64,000 nt of DNA, from the NCBI RefSeq assembly GCF_040802235.1, contig NC_133158.1, positions 166,567,401 to 166,631,400 of the forward strand. Direction: 5' to 3'. The notes below the pieces were generated by a model. That model ran no database searches. It saw nothing but the letters and a program-made list of their open reading frames with translations, and was not told the origin of the DNA. Shown piece by piece: positions 33,694 through 45,950 of this stretch; the stretch's first letter is position 1; each line of letters opens with the position of its first letter. The position numbers and the translations under genes are program-made. This DNA is from Manis javanica. Lineage: Eukaryota > Chordata > Mammalia > Pholidota > Manidae.

Positions 33694-36600
33694 TTAGAGT
33701 CTGTGAGTCTGCTGCGATTTTGTTCCTTCAGTTTTGCTTCGTTGTTTTACTCCACAAATGAGGGAAATCATTTGGCACTTTTCTTTCTCCACCTGGCTTA
33801 TTTCACTGAGGATAATATCCTCCAGCTCCATCCATGTTGTTGCAAATGGTAGGATTTGTTTCTTTCTTATGGCTGAATAGTATTCCATTGTGTATATGTA
33901 CCACATCTTCTTTATCCATACCTCTACTGATGGACACTTAGGTTGCTTCCATATCTTGGCTATTGTAAATAGTGCTGCAATAAACATTGGGATGCATATG
34001 TCTTTTTGAGTCTGAGAAGTTGTATTCTTTGGGTAAATTCCAAGGAGTGAGATTCCCGGGTCAAATAGTATTTCCATTTTTGTTTTTTTGAGGAACCTCC
34101 ACAATGGTTGAACTAGCTTTCATTCCCACCAGCAGTGTAGGAGAGTTCCCCTTTCTTCGCATCCTTGCCAGCATTTGTTGTTCTTAGTCATTTCGATGCT
34201 GGCCATCCTTACTGGTGTGAGGTGATATCTCATTGTGGTTTTAATTTGCATTTCCCTGATGATAAGTGATGTGGAGCATCTTTTTATGTGTTTGTTGGCC
34301 ACCTGAATTTCTTCTTTGGAGAATTGTCTCTTCATATCCTCTGCCCATTTTTTAATCAGATTATTTGTTTTTTGGGTGTTGAGGCATGTGAGTTCTTTAT
34401 GTATTTTGGATGTTATCCCCTTATCAGATATGTCATTTACAAATATATTCTCCAATACTGTAGGATGTCTTTTTGTTCTGTTGATGGTATCCTTTGCCGT
34501 ACAGAAACTTTTTAGTTTGATGTAGTCCCATGAGTTCATTTTTGCTTTTGTTTCCCTTGCTCGAAGAGATGGATTCAGGAAGAAGTTGCTCATGCTTATA
34601 TTCAGGAAATTTTTGCCTATGTTGTCTTCTAAGAGTTTTATGGTTTCATGACTTACATTCAGGTCTTTGATCCATTTCAAGTTTACTTTTGTGTATGGGG
34701 TTAAACAATAATCCAGTTTCATTCTCTTACATGTTCCTGTCCAGTTTTGCCAACACCAGTTGTTGAAGAGGCTGTCATTTCACCATTGTATATCCATGGC
34801 TTCTTTATCATATATTAATTGAGCATACATGCTTGGGTTTATATCAGGGCTCTCTAGTCTGTTCCATTGGTCTATGGTTCTGTTCTTGTGCCAGTACCAA
34901 ATTGTCTTGATTACTGTGTCTTTGTAGTAGAGCTTGAAGTTGGGGAGCATAATCCCCCCAGCTTTATTCTTCCTTCTCAGGATTGCTTTGGGTATTCGAA
35001 GTCTTTTGTGGTTCCATATGAATTTTAGAATGATTTTCTCTAGTTCATTGAAGAATGCTGTTGGTATTTTGATAGGAATTGCACTGAATCTGCAGATTGC
35101 TTTAGGCAGGATGGCCATTTTGACAATATTAGTTCTTCCTAACCATGAGCACAGGATGTGTTTTCATTTATTGGTATCTTTGATTTCTCTCATGAGTGTC
35201 TTGTAGTTTTCAGAGTATAGGTCTTTTACTTCCTTGGTTAGGTTTATTCCAAGGTATTTTATTATTTTTGTTGCAAATGTGAATGGCATTGTTTTCCTGA
35301 TTTCTTTTTCTGCTAGTTCATCGTTAGTGTATAGGAGAGCAACAGATTTCTGTGTATTAATTTTGTATCCTGCAACTTTGCTGAATTCAGATATTAGATT
35401 TAGTAGTTTAGGAGTGGATTCTTTAGGGTTTTTTTTATGTACAATATCATGTCATCTGCAAACAGGGGCAGTTTAACTTCTTCCTTACCATTCTGGATGC
35501 CTTTTATTTCTTTGTGTTTCTGATTGCTGTGGCTAGGACCTTCACTACTATGTTGAATAGAAGTGGGGAGAGTGGGCATCCTTGTCTTGTTCCCGATCCT
35601 AAAGGAAAAGCTTTCAGCTTCTTGCTGTTAAGTATAATGTTGGCTGTGGGTTTGTCATATTGGCCTTTATTATGTTGAGGTACTTGCCCTCTATACCTGT
35701 TTTGTTGAGAGTTTTTATCATGATGGACATTGAAGTTTGTCAAATGCTTTTTCAGCATCTATGAAGATGATCATGTGGTTTTTGTCCTTCTTTTTGTTGA
35801 TGTGGTGGATGATGTTGATGGATTTTCGAATATTGTACCATCCTTGCATCCCTGAAATAAATCCTACTTGACCATGATCTTTTTGATGTATTTTTGAATT
35901 CAGTTTGCTAATATTTTGTTGAGTATTTTTGCATCTATGTTCATCAGGGATATTGGTCTGTAATTTTCTTTTTTTGTGGTGTCTTTGTCTGGTTTTGGTA
36001 TTAGAGTGATGCTTGCCTCGAATGAGTTTGGGAGTATTCCCTCTTCTTCTACTCTTTGGAAAACTTTGAGGATTGGTATTATGTCTTCATTAAATGTCTT
36101 CATTAAATGTTTGATAAAATTCTGCGGTAAAGCCATCTGATCCAGGGGTTTTGTTCTTAGGTAGTTTTTTGATTACCAATTCAATTTCATTGCTGGTAAT
36201 TGGTCTGTTCAGATTTTCTGTTTCTTTTTGGGTCAGCCTTGGAAGGTTGTATTTTTCTAGAAAGTTGTCCATTTCTTCTAGGTTATCCAGTTTGTTAGCA
36301 TATAATTTTTCACAGTATTCTCTAATATTCTTTGTATTTCTGTGGTATCCTTAGTTATTTTTCCTTTCTCATTTCTGATTCTGTTTATGTGTGTAGACTC
36401 TCTTTTTTTCTTGATAAGTCTGGGTAGGGGTTTATCTATTTTGTTTATTTTCCTGAAGAACCAGCTCTTGCTTTCATCAATTCTTTTTATTGTTTTATTC
36501 TTCTTGGTTTATTTATTTCTGCTCTAATCTTAGTTATGTCCCTCCTTCTACTGACTTTGGGCCTCATTTGTTCTTCTTGTTCTAGTTTCATTAATTGTGA

Positions 36601-37505
36601 GTTGAGACTGTTCATATGGGATTGTTCTTCTTTCCTGAGGTAGGCCTGTATTGCAACATACTTTTCTCTTAGCACAGTGTTCTCTTTGCTGCGTCCCACA
36701 GATTTTGCAGTGTTGAATTATTGTTGTCATTTGTCTCCATATACTGCTTGATCTCTGGTTTTATTTGGTCATTGATCCATTGGTTGGAGCATGTTTTGAA
36801 GCCTCCATGTGTTTGTGGGATTTTTCATTTTCTTTGTGTAATTTATTTCTAGTTTCATACCTTTGCGATCTGAGGAACTGGTTGGTACAATTTCAATCTT
36901 TTTGAATTTACTGAGGCTTTTTCTGTGGCCAGGTATATGATCTATTCTTGAAAATGTTACATGTGCACTTGGGAAGAATGTGTATTCTGCTGCTTTTGGG
37001 TGTAGAGTTCTGTAGATGTCTGTTAGATCCACCTGTTCGAATGTGTTGTTCAGTGCCTCTGTGTCCTTACTTATTTTCTGTCTGGTCAATCTGTCCTTTG
37101 GAGTGAGTGGTGTGTTGAAGTCTCCTAGAATGAATGCATTGCATTCTATTTCCCCTTTTAATTCTGTTAGTATTTGTTTCACATATGTAGGTGCTCCTGT
37201 GTTGGGCGTGTAGATATTTATAATGGTTATATCTTGTTGGATTGACCCCTTAATCATAATGTAATGTCCTTCTTTGTCTCTTGTGACTTTCTTTGTTTTG
37301 AAGTCTATTTTGTCTGACACAAGTACTGCAACTCCTGCTTTTCTCTCCCTATTGTATGAAAATCTTTTTCCATCCCTTCACTTTCAGTCTGTGTGTGTCT
37401 TTGGGTTTAACGTGAGTCTCTTGTAGGCAGCATATAGATGGGTCTTATATTTTTATCCATTCAGTCACTCTGTCTTTTGATTGGTGCATTCAGTCCATTT
37501 ACATT
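33694..37505 (-). pseudogene. L1 ORF2 pseudogene (endonuclease and reverse transcriptase)
   Basis: The frame is split into several pieces. The APE-type endonuclease begins with NGLNAPIKR near 37500 and continues with FILGDFNTPL and SRIDHIPGH. The reverse transcriptase pieces show the [17 protein letters not shown] segment near 35950 and the [14 protein letters not shown] block near 35560. The C-terminal pieces extend to 33694. A 13-bp tandem copy (GTCTTCATTAAAT twice on the plus strand at about 36085-36112) shifts the frame between the two RT pieces. Confidence 0.85.
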
Positions 37506-38156
37506 TAGGGTGATTATCAACAGGTATGTACTTATTGCCATTGCAGGCTTTAGACTCATGGTTACCAAAGGTTCAAGGTTAACTTCCTTACTATCTAAGA
37601 GTCTAAGTTAACTCACTTAATATGCTATTACAAGCACAAACTAAAAGTTCTTTTTTTCCCCTTCTTTTTCAACCTCCTCCATTCTTTATATGTTAGGTAT
37701 CATATTCTGTACTCTTTATCTATCCCTTGATTGAATTTGGGGATAGCTGACTTAATTTTGCATTTGTTTAGTAATTAACTGTTCTACTTTCTTTACTGTG
37801 ATTTTATTACCTCTGGTGACAGCTATTAAACCTTAGGAATACTTCCATCTATAGCAGTCCCTCCAAAACTGACTGTAGAGATGGTTTGTGGGAGGTAAAT
37901 TCTCTCAGCTTTTGCTTATCTGGAAATTGTTTAATTCCTCCTTCAAATTTAAATGATAATCTTGCCATATAAAGTAATCTTGATTTCAGGCCCTTCTGCT
38001 TCATTGCATTAAATACATCATAGCATTCTCTTCTGGCCTGTAAGGTTTCTGGTGAGAAGTCTGATGATAGCCTGAGGGGTTTCCTTTGTATGTGATCTTA
38101 TTTCTCCCTCTCTGGCTGCTTTTAATAGTCTGTCCTTATCCTTGATCTTTGCTATT

Positions 38157-38687
38157 TTAATTACTATATGTCTTGGCATTGTCTTTTTTGAGAGATCTGT
38201 GCATCTCTATGGCCCGAGAGACTATCTCCTTCCCCAGACTGAGGAAGTTTTCAACAAGTACCTTCTCAAAGACACTTTCTATCACTTTTTCTCTCTCTTC
38301 TTCTTCTGGTACCCTTATAATGTGAATATTGTTCCACTTGGATTGGTCACACAGTTCTCTCAATATTATTTCATTCTTAGAGATCCTTTTTTCTCCCTTT
38401 GCCTCAGCTTCTTTGTATTCCTCTTCTCTAGTTTCTATTTCATTTATCATCTCCTCCACTGAATCTAATCTGCTTTTAATACCCTCCATTGTGTTCTTCA
38501 ACGATTGGATCTCCAACCAGAATTTATTCTTGAGTTCTTGAATATTTTTCTGTACCTCCATGAGCATGTTAATGATTTTTATTTTGAAATCCCTTTCAGG
38601 AAGATTCATGAGGTTGATTTCATTTGAATATTTCTCAGGTGTTGTATTCTTAATTTTACTTTGAACCAGGTTCCTTCGGCATTTCAT
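38157..38687 (-). pseudogene. L1 ORF1 fragment (coiled coil and start of RRM)
   Basis: The longest open remnant of ORF1, 176 codons. Residues 30-110 look like a coiled coil (LKNKFWLEIQSLKNTMEGI, with charged heptads). It is followed by an RRM-like start (NNIHIIRVPE). The C-terminal part beyond 38157 is interrupted. Confidence 0.75.
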
Positions 38688-38689
38688 AT

Positions 38690-39657
38690 TTGTATATGGT
38701 GCCCTCTAGTGCTCAGAAGCTCTATTCTCTGGGGCTGCTCAGCCCCTGAAGCTATGTCAGGGGTCTTAGGGGAGCCGTATGGTGCCTGGGGGGAGGAAAG
38801 AGCTGTTTCCTGCTTCCTGGCTGCTATGCCTGTCTCCACTGCCTGAACCAGTGGGCTGGTCACACAGGTATAAGCCTGTATGCTTTGTGTTTGTAGTTGC
38901 TGTAGATGGGGCTTCCCTCTGGCTGACCTAACACCAGGGTAGGGTTTGCAGTTTGTGAGCCAGGTGGGCTGGCCAGGAGAAAGGCACAGTAGGCTGTGTA
39001 TCATGGAGGAAGTCCTTTGAGCTGTGTAGCCATCCAGGGAGTTGGAGCACCTGAAGATCAAGAAAATTCCCAACCTGCTGAGCAGAGTGCACCTGGACAA
39101 TTTTGTCTACATGTCCTTTCTCCTGAGCAGTAAGCTCTGTGCAATGTTTGCCTCTTTAGCAGCCCTCCTGCTGTTAGGAAGTCTCTCAGACTGCCTGCCT
39201 TTCTTTTGTCCCAGAGCAGCCAGATATGGATCCCTGCTTTCCACAAGCAGCTGGAATCTCAGTCTCTCCAGGGATACTGCCTGTCTTAGCTTTCCAACCC
39301 CCTAATCACAAGAGTACTATGAAAGCACCATGAAATGTAGGCTTGTGCTCCCAGAGCAGATCTCCCGAGTTAGGTATTCAGCAGTCCCAGGCCTCCACTC
39401 CCTCCCCACTCTGTTTCTCTTCCTCCTGCCAGTGAGCTGGGGTCGGGGAAGGGCTTGGGTCCTGCTGGGCCATGGCTTTGGTACGTTACCCTGTTCTGTG
39501 AGGTTTATTCTTTTCTCCAGGTATATGCAGTTTGGCACAGCCCTCTTTCCTGTTGGTCTTTCAGGATTAGTCATCTTAATTATGTTTTCGTATTATATGC
39601 GGTTTTAGGAGGAAGCCTCTGTCTCACCTCTCATGCCGCCATCTTTAATCCAATCTC
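38690..39657 (-). promoter_or_regulatory. L1 5' UTR with YY1-like site
   Basis: On the minus strand the element opens with GGATTAAAGATGGCGGC. The AAGATGGCGGC core (39635-39645) fits the YY1 site that sits at the start of mammalian L1 promoters. The rest is a GC-richer leader without a long gene. Confidence 0.6.
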
Positions 39658-39669
39658 TGGCGTGCATTT

Positions 39670-40075
39670 TTTTAAAGTAACTTTTTTTTAAACACTAAAA
39701 ATTTAAAGTAGTCACTGTGGGCATGCAGTATAAGGCCTTGATGTTTGGTGTTTGTAAGGGACTCTGTTTCTGCATGCTGTCCTTCCTTAAAGCACTCCCA
39801 CAGGTCTCCATTCCCTGAAACCACATTTCAGTTCCTTCCAATGGCTTCTCCCTCGCTCAGCCTCCTCTCATGAGCAGCTCATCGGGAGAACGATCTGGAC
39901 TGAGCCAATCCCAGCTGGGCCCATGGCCTGCTTGTGGGTCACAGGTCTGTGGATGCCTGTGCTGCCCAGAGCACTGCTAAATGACCACAACAGCAAAAGC
40001 ACATTCACCAGGCCTCGTCCCCCACCAGGCAAGCAATGGCAAGACAGCAAGGGCACCCATAACGCGAGCTTATGG
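39670..40075. other. ZBTB38 intron beside the L1, nothing recognised
   Basis: No repeat or coding exon is clear here; it may include a short L2-like piece near 39770-39860. Confidence 0.3.
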
Positions 40076-40076
40076 T

Positions 40077-40190
40077 GGTGGTTCTCGGCGGAGCTGCACA
40101 TCAGCCTCGCCTGTGGAACATCAGAATACAAGCTGGGTGATACCACTCAATCTGAATCAGAGTTTGGGGAACAAGGTCTGGGCAGGCTTG
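40077..40190 (+). mobile_element. MER5-like hAT-Charlie fragment
   Basis: Starts near GGTTCTCGGCGGAGCTGCAC and continues with CCTGTGGAACATCAGAATAC and CTGAATCAGAGTTTGGGG, as in MER5-type elements. Diverged. Confidence 0.45.
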
Positions 40191-40424
40191 CTTCTTGCAC
40201 CCTGCTGTTATGTTGTGCACATGGGTTGGCCCATTAATTCCACCATACTGTGTCTCCTGCTTGTGCCAGCGACCCCCCTGGGCAGCCTTCCTGAGGACTG
40301 CTTTAGGGTGACATTGACATCCCATCACAAATGCATCAATGTTCCCAAAGTGATTTACTCATTTGGCAGGAGGACGTTCACCTATATATGCCAGCCACGG
40401 GTGGTACCCCTAACACCTAACAAA

Positions 40425-40610
40425 CACATCCACGTGCCCAGTATCATTTCACACATCCCATATACACCATCCTGTGAAGCCTCGCAGCAACCTTATTTTA
40501 TAAATGAGAAAACTGAAACTCAAAAGACTGAGTAACTGACCAAAATCATTTTTGCTACTGAGTGGCAGAGCTCTCCATTTCAGGTTCAGGAGCACAAACA
40601 AACAAAGAAC
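40425..40610 (-). repeat. MIR SINE, antisense
   Basis: Reversed MIR pattern: ATAAATGAGAAAACTGAAAC, then GAGTAACTGACCAAAATCA and GAGTGGCAGAGCTC. Confidence 0.6.
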
Positions 40611-40961
40611 TCAGCTTTTCCATACCTTTCTTGGTATCAAAGGCTCATATCCCATGACCCCAGCCTATGTACCAATATGTGAGTCTCTAGCAAACTGTAG
40701 GCTGCACTTGGGCTGGGCTGCCACACGCAAGGGCCAGCTGGTGCTCTGTGGCATGCTGTGGGGGAAGGGGAGGCTGAGAGCCAGCCCAGGCTCCGCTCAC
40801 CAGCTATGTACCTTGCTAAGGGTTGCATCCCCCTACCAGAAGGGGTGGCCATTTCCTTAATATGCCATACAGACCAACAGGAGACCCTGGGGTGAACACC
40901 TAAGGGAAATTCAGGATTTTAAATAACATTCTTCTTTTGTTTTCTTAAAAAGACATAATCT

Positions 40962-41000
40962 TCAAAGTGATATACGTACATATATATATAATCACTTTGA
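40962..41000. repeat. short perfect inverted repeat with AT loop
   Basis: TCAAAGTGAT at 40962-40971 is exactly complemented by ATCACTTTGA at 40991-41000, separated by 19 nt of TA-rich sequence. Confidence 0.8.
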
Positions 41001-41214
41001 TTTTGATCCACTTCCATTTCAAGGTAATATTTATCAAATGCCTACCACTCACAGTTGAGTATAACTCAGGGGCTACAAGAAGAAGTGGGCATAAAAGGGC
41101 ATAGTGGGGATTAAATCTACTGGACTTGGAGAACTGAGAGGTGCCAAAGCAGCATATTAGTCCATTTGTGAAACAGGGCTCTCTCTAAGGGTAAGTCAGC
41201 ATAAGGTAGAAGAT

Positions 41215-41460
41215 GTCCAGTCTGGTACAGTGACTAAGAGCCTCAACTTTGGTGTCAGGTGGACCTTGCTCTTCATGTGCTGGCTGTGACTCTTGGCAAG
41301 TTCCTTAAACTCTTTACACCTCAGCTTCTGAATCTACCAGGGCTAAAATAAGGAGTAAATGGTAATGCCTCTAAAATCCTTCATGTAGAGTCTGGTGCAA
41401 AATCAAGCTTAATATACATTAGCTATTACTAGTATTACTATTACTGGTTAATTATTATTA
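41215..41460 (+). repeat. MIR SINE, nearly full length
   Basis: Reads TACAGTGACTAAGAGCCTC, GGCTGTGACTCTTGGCAAG, TTCCTTAAACTCTTTACACC and GTCTGGTGCAAAAT in MIR order. Confidence 0.75.
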
Positions 41461-41464
41461 GTCA

Positions 41465-42435
41465 CAAATTTCAGTGGGATGAGGTATTACCAAGCCTTGG
41501 CCCCACACTCAAAATATGGGGGATGTGAAATTCCTCAATATCAGGGACGAATATTCTATTTTACTGTATGACCAGAACTCCCCTATCACCCCTCACAGTG
41601 ATTAATACCCCAGAGAGGTTCATGAACTAATCATTCCTCCTTAATGCAGAGCAGTTACATCTGAGCCTTAGCTCCTATGTGGGCGTTTAAGCTACAAATA
41701 TCATCTCAGTTAATATTTTTCCTAAGCATGTGGGAAAAGGCATTAAGAATTTAAATAAAAATTCATGTTGGCTTTATTAGCAATTTTGGTAGAAAGCCTG
41801 ATAGGAAGGAGACAAAAATAATGTGTTTAAGTCAAATACTTACATCATCAATACATTTCCTTGCCCTCTTATTCAGAGGATCACTCAAATTTTTCTATAT
41901 AAAACAAAGCTGGGGTACCTTCCCTTTACTGAGTTATGTGCCTGTTTCAGACTGTGACATTCCTTTACCTTCATAAAAAAGCTTCCACTGTGCTCTGCTT
42001 CGCGTCACCTCTCCTTGCCATTCAGACTCCCAGCAGACCACACATGCTCCTTTCCCTCACACCAGGGGGCTTTTGGAAGACAAAATGTTGGAACCTCCTC
42101 TCTTACTTAAACTAGGAACCTAGTAACATGTCAGTTTGGTTGTGATTTGTTTTACAGGCTATTTTGATGTTTTGGTTTTTGATTTTAGATTGTTTTTAGT
42201 TTTGTCTCAGTTGAATGGATTCATCAGGTTGTGGTTTGCTCAGCAAAGAAAATATTTAAAATTTGGGTTCAGTTTGGGGTTAGCACATTTATGTGCTTAT
42301 TTTGGATTTTAGTTCAAGCTTCCATGAAGTCACTGATTAAAATTTTTGACAGCTGTTGGAGGTCGTCAACAGTCTCAAGTTTTCCTCTCCCTGTTCCCCT
42401 AGGCGGTCCTCCCCCTGTATTGTTAGTTATCTTTA
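41465..42435. other. ZBTB38 intron, nothing recognised
   Basis: AT-rich unique sequence. A T/G-rich stretch lies at 42120-42240. No exon signal stands out. Confidence 0.3.
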
Positions 42436-42439
42436 TCCT

Positions 42440-42625
42440 CAGAGGGTAGAGCAGGGCCTCTGCTTATACATTTCTGGGTTCAAATTCCAGTTCTGCTACT
42501 GTTTTACTAGCTGTGAACTGGACAAGTTAATTAACATTTGTAGACCTGTTTTTTCTTAAGTCTATAATATGGATGTAATAGCACAACTTATCAAAGGCTT
42601 AGATGAGAGAATACAAATAAAGTAT
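42440..42625 (+). repeat. MIR SINE
   Basis: Contains GGGTTCAAATTCCAGTTCTG, CTAGCTGTGAACTGGACAAG and AGATGAGAGAATACAAATAA. Confidence 0.7.
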
Positions 42626-42629
42626 TGCT

Positions 42630-44390
42630 CTTTTTCACCCTAATTTTCCATGAAAATTCCAGAAAACAAAATAATACCTACAACTCTTTTCTTTAGCCTA
42701 TCTCTTTATGATAACAGAAACCAATTTAATGCTTGTTGGTTGAAAGCAGGGATCATTTTCTAAGTGGGATCTCCCTGAAGCTGAAGTGAAGAGATGAGTG
42801 GCGAAGAGTCTTAGGTTTCAAGGGCTTCCTGTGAGCCTGAGCCAGACCAGTTTTGACAGGCTGGACAGTCAGGAACCAGGCTGATCCCAAAAGAAAGGAA
42901 GTTAGCTAAAATGTATTCATTGAAGGTTAAGTGCAAAAATAAATATTTAGGAAAATAAGGGACTGTGGGTAATAGAGTAAGAGTTCCTATATTAAGGTAT
43001 TTGGAGAATATGTTTAAACAGATATGCAAATGTAATTGAAAGAACAAACATACTTTTAACGAATAGATATATGCATCACAATTATGCATTTTTATTATGA
43101 TACATATAGCCAATAACTGTGTATTAAAAGATACAAAATTAGTGACTCCATTGTTTTGGGGAACCCCACATGTTCATTAAAGCTATCACCTGCAGCTCTA
43201 CTGTGAAGAATAAGCAGAGAAGAGGTGGGGTTCTGAATATCCAGAGAGAGCTTGATTGGCTTCTATGGGGCCACAGGTTGCTCTTTCCAGTCTGGGTAAA
43301 GGCAATGAGCAAGACTGACCTCAGACCATCACCACAGCCCAGGTTAGATTATAACCCAGTTTCTTCACACACGGAAACAGCAGAACCACCACGCTGGCCA
43401 GCCTCACCAGTGCTTGGAGAGGATTGGAGAAGGCAAGTGCTCTGCTCTCTTCATGACTTCATCCTCACTTCAGTGGGAAGGGGCCCTTTAAGCACGATAA
43501 GGCAAGTTATACTCTCACTGGCAATCACTGCCAGCAAGGAGGCCAGGAGGCAGGGCAAAAGGGTGTTCTGGACCAGGAGAGGTGGGAACGGAGGCAGGAC
43601 ACAGGAGGAGAGAGGTCATGGAGAAGGGGCTTTGGGCTCCCTCCCAAGGAGCCTCTGTACTGATGCCCTCCCTAGGGAAGAGAAGCCTGGGAACTGTACC
43701 GCAACTCCCAGGAAGGTCTGGCTGACTGTGTCACTGAGCCTGCCCCACTGCTCTTCTTGGTGACACGGGCTTAATGATAGGGTTAGAGTCATAAAGGTAA
43801 ATTCCCCAAGGCAGTTCCTAGCTCCAAGATGAAGCAGTGACTCTTAAAAACATGACCCCTTAGAGCCTCTCCCTGGCAGCTCCCTCAGGGTTGCATTCTG
43901 AGGTTCCCTTACATTTGACGACCACAGCCCGCTCCTGGTCCACAGTGCCATGTCCACAAGATGGTGCTAGGTTCACACAAAGAACTGCTCTAGTGTTCCA
44001 AGTAGTTGGAATTCAGTCCCCCAAATCTCTCTCAAAGTGGGTGGATGAGGAAGCATTGCTTCAAAATAAACAGACATCAGGTGTCTTAGATAACAAAACG
44101 CAAAGAGAGTGCACTTCTCAGTGGAGCAGGCACTCTAACTCATTCTTAATTTGCCATAAATGGATTCTAGAGATTCTTCAGATCAGGGGTGGGGACCGCT
44201 CCACCCAGCGCGGGAATTTCCTCCACAGAGGAGCAGTTCTCACAGGAGGCGAGCAATCAAGGGGCCCAGCGATCAAGGGGCCCTCACCATGGCCTCTGCC
44301 ACACAACAGCTCTTTGAAGGTTTACTTTGCCTAGTCCTTTCCTGAGCTCAACATCTCAAATTCCTTCAGCTATTCCCCTGCAAGGAGAAC
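42630..44390. other. ZBTB38 intron, no gene recognised
   Basis: Frames of 147-197 codons at 43170-43763 and 43891-44334 lack known domains. They sit in a G+C-richer part and are likely chance. A 16-bp tandem pair (AGCAATCAAGGGGCCC, AGCGATCAAGGGGCCC) is at 44252-44283. Confidence 0.35.
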
Positions 44391-44394
44391 TTTA

Positions 44395-44530
44395 TAGACA
44401 GAAGGAACTTCAGATTTAGTCCAAGCCTCTCAGTATAGAAATGAGAAAACTGAGGTGTGGAGAAGTCAAAAGACTTGCCTAAGATCTCAAGGTGTGTCCA
44501 AAACGAGTTTCCAGACTTCCGGTTCTACAG
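44395..44530 (-). repeat. ancient core-SINE-like fragment
   Basis: The pattern ATGAGAAAACTGAGGTG, then AGACTTGCCTAAGATCTCAA, resembles MIR-type or related old SINE sequence in antisense. Confidence 0.45.
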
Positions 44531-44589
44531 GCCTTACTAAACCATAATTCTCAGACAGCAGATGCTAGGGCCTGCTTACCAACAGCCTG

Positions 44590-44740
44590 GCCTTAGGAAG
44601 TATTTGAACTCCTAAGCCTCAGTCTCCTTATCTATAAAATGGAGTGAATAATGCACACCTGCTGGGTATATTATTGGAAGGACTAAATGACAGCATATGA
44701 GCACTCAGCAAGTACCCAGCAAATAGTAAATGCTTGATAA
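44590..44740 (+). repeat. MIR SINE fragment
   Basis: Contains CTCAGTCTCCTTATCTATAA, GGACTAAATGACAGCATATG and AGTAAATGCTTGAT. Confidence 0.65.
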
Positions 44741-44744
44741 TAGG

Positions 44745-45765
44745 TTTTATTTGTAATATACGAACATTTGTGTGTGCACAGCATAGAGTTCTTTGTTCTT
44801 CTTCCTTGGCCAAACTTCCAAAGCTGAATTTTTTAACTGAAACTCAGAACTTCACCCATTTATTGTGGTTAAATTTAGTCGTGTTCATTTGGCCCATCAT
44901 CTCCAGTCTGTTGGAATATTTCAGAATGCCAATTCTACCTTAAAATATATCAACGGATTCCTTAGACATGTTACCCTGAGTCTTCCTCCAGAAACTTTCA
45001 AGTAAGTTTAGGATAGTGATGCCTGTGACAAAAAGGCATGACGGTCATCTCTGTGTTCACCTCCAGAGACTGGCAGAATGTGATCATTCTTCTTTCCCAC
45101 TCCAATCATATTTCAAGTTTGGGACCATCATACTGATGACAACTTGCAAAAGATTTTTCGATCTATTAGAATAAAAAAGATAAAGCCTTGGCTTCTTCTT
45201 TAAAGAGGAAGGAGGTTCAGTCCACATGGTCAGGAAGCAATCTGTAAGGAGCAGCTCTGGCTGGGTTAATACATTATGTGAGGGATACTGAGCCCTTCGG
45301 GTAAGTGGACTCTAGCCCTGAAATACAGAAAACTTCAGAGCTGCTGGGAATGAAAAATGCTGGTGATAACCTTAGAGTAGAAGAAGAAGCTGTCAAACTC
45401 CCTGGAGCTGACCTGTGGTCCCTGGGTTGGTCCTTGGTTACCAGTAACCCAATGCAAAACCCTGACCAGTTATATTCTCTCAGCTCTGTTGTTTCAATGA
45501 GTACAGTAAGACTGATTTCCTAATCATTCGTCTCCATTCCCATATCCATATCCTCTCTAACTAGCTCATGCAGGTTCTGCTGGGGCTCACATCCCAGCTT
45601 CCTCGTACCCTGCCCTCCCAGGGAATTCAGACAGCCTGCAATTCTTTCAGTGCCCGTATCTGCTGACCCAGCAGAACACAACTTTCTCTATCCTGACTCC
45701 TCCTGAACGCCATCTTTCTGGGCCCAAACACAGAACAAAAAGAACACCTAATACCTGGCTAGCCC
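44745..45765. other. ZBTB38 intron, nothing recognised
   Basis: No repeat or gene feature is apparent. Confidence 0.3.
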
Positions 45766-45769
45766 TCCA

Positions 45770-45950
45770 CCGTTGACAAATCACTTTCACGCATGCAATC
45801 TCATTTTCTTTCTCACAATTCCCTTTGGGCTATAAAGTATTTCCATTTCAAAGATGAAGACATTGAAGCTCAGAAAAATTAAGCCCAAATCCAAACACCT
45901 TATAATTGAGCTTATAATTGGCAGTTAGGTTTTCCACCCAGATCTTGTGA
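45770..45950 (-). repeat. MIR SINE, antisense
   Basis: Reversed core: GCATGCAATCTCATTTTC, ATTTCAAAGATGAAGACATT and GAAGCTCAGAAAAATTAAGC. Confidence 0.55.

Larger units (their letters stand above)
33409..39657 (-). mobile_element. full-length but decayed L1, 6.25 kb, antisense
   Basis: The whole element is present on the minus strand: 5' UTR (about 38690-39657), ORF1 remnant, ORF2 remnant, 3' UTR and poly(A), seen as a T-run at the left end. Target-site duplications start TGGCGTGCA on each side (33393 and 39658). Stops and frameshifts break both ORFs, so it is not autonomous. It lies in the same orientation as ZBTB38, within its intron. Confidence 0.93.

Noticed and set aside
39981..40535. 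184-codon plus-strand frame
   Set aside because: It covers a MER5-like fragment and part of an antisense MIR, so it is not a gene.
43170..43763. 197-codon plus-strand frame
   Set aside because: No domain, mixed composition, no promoter or conserved start; consistent with a chance frame in a GC-richer segment.
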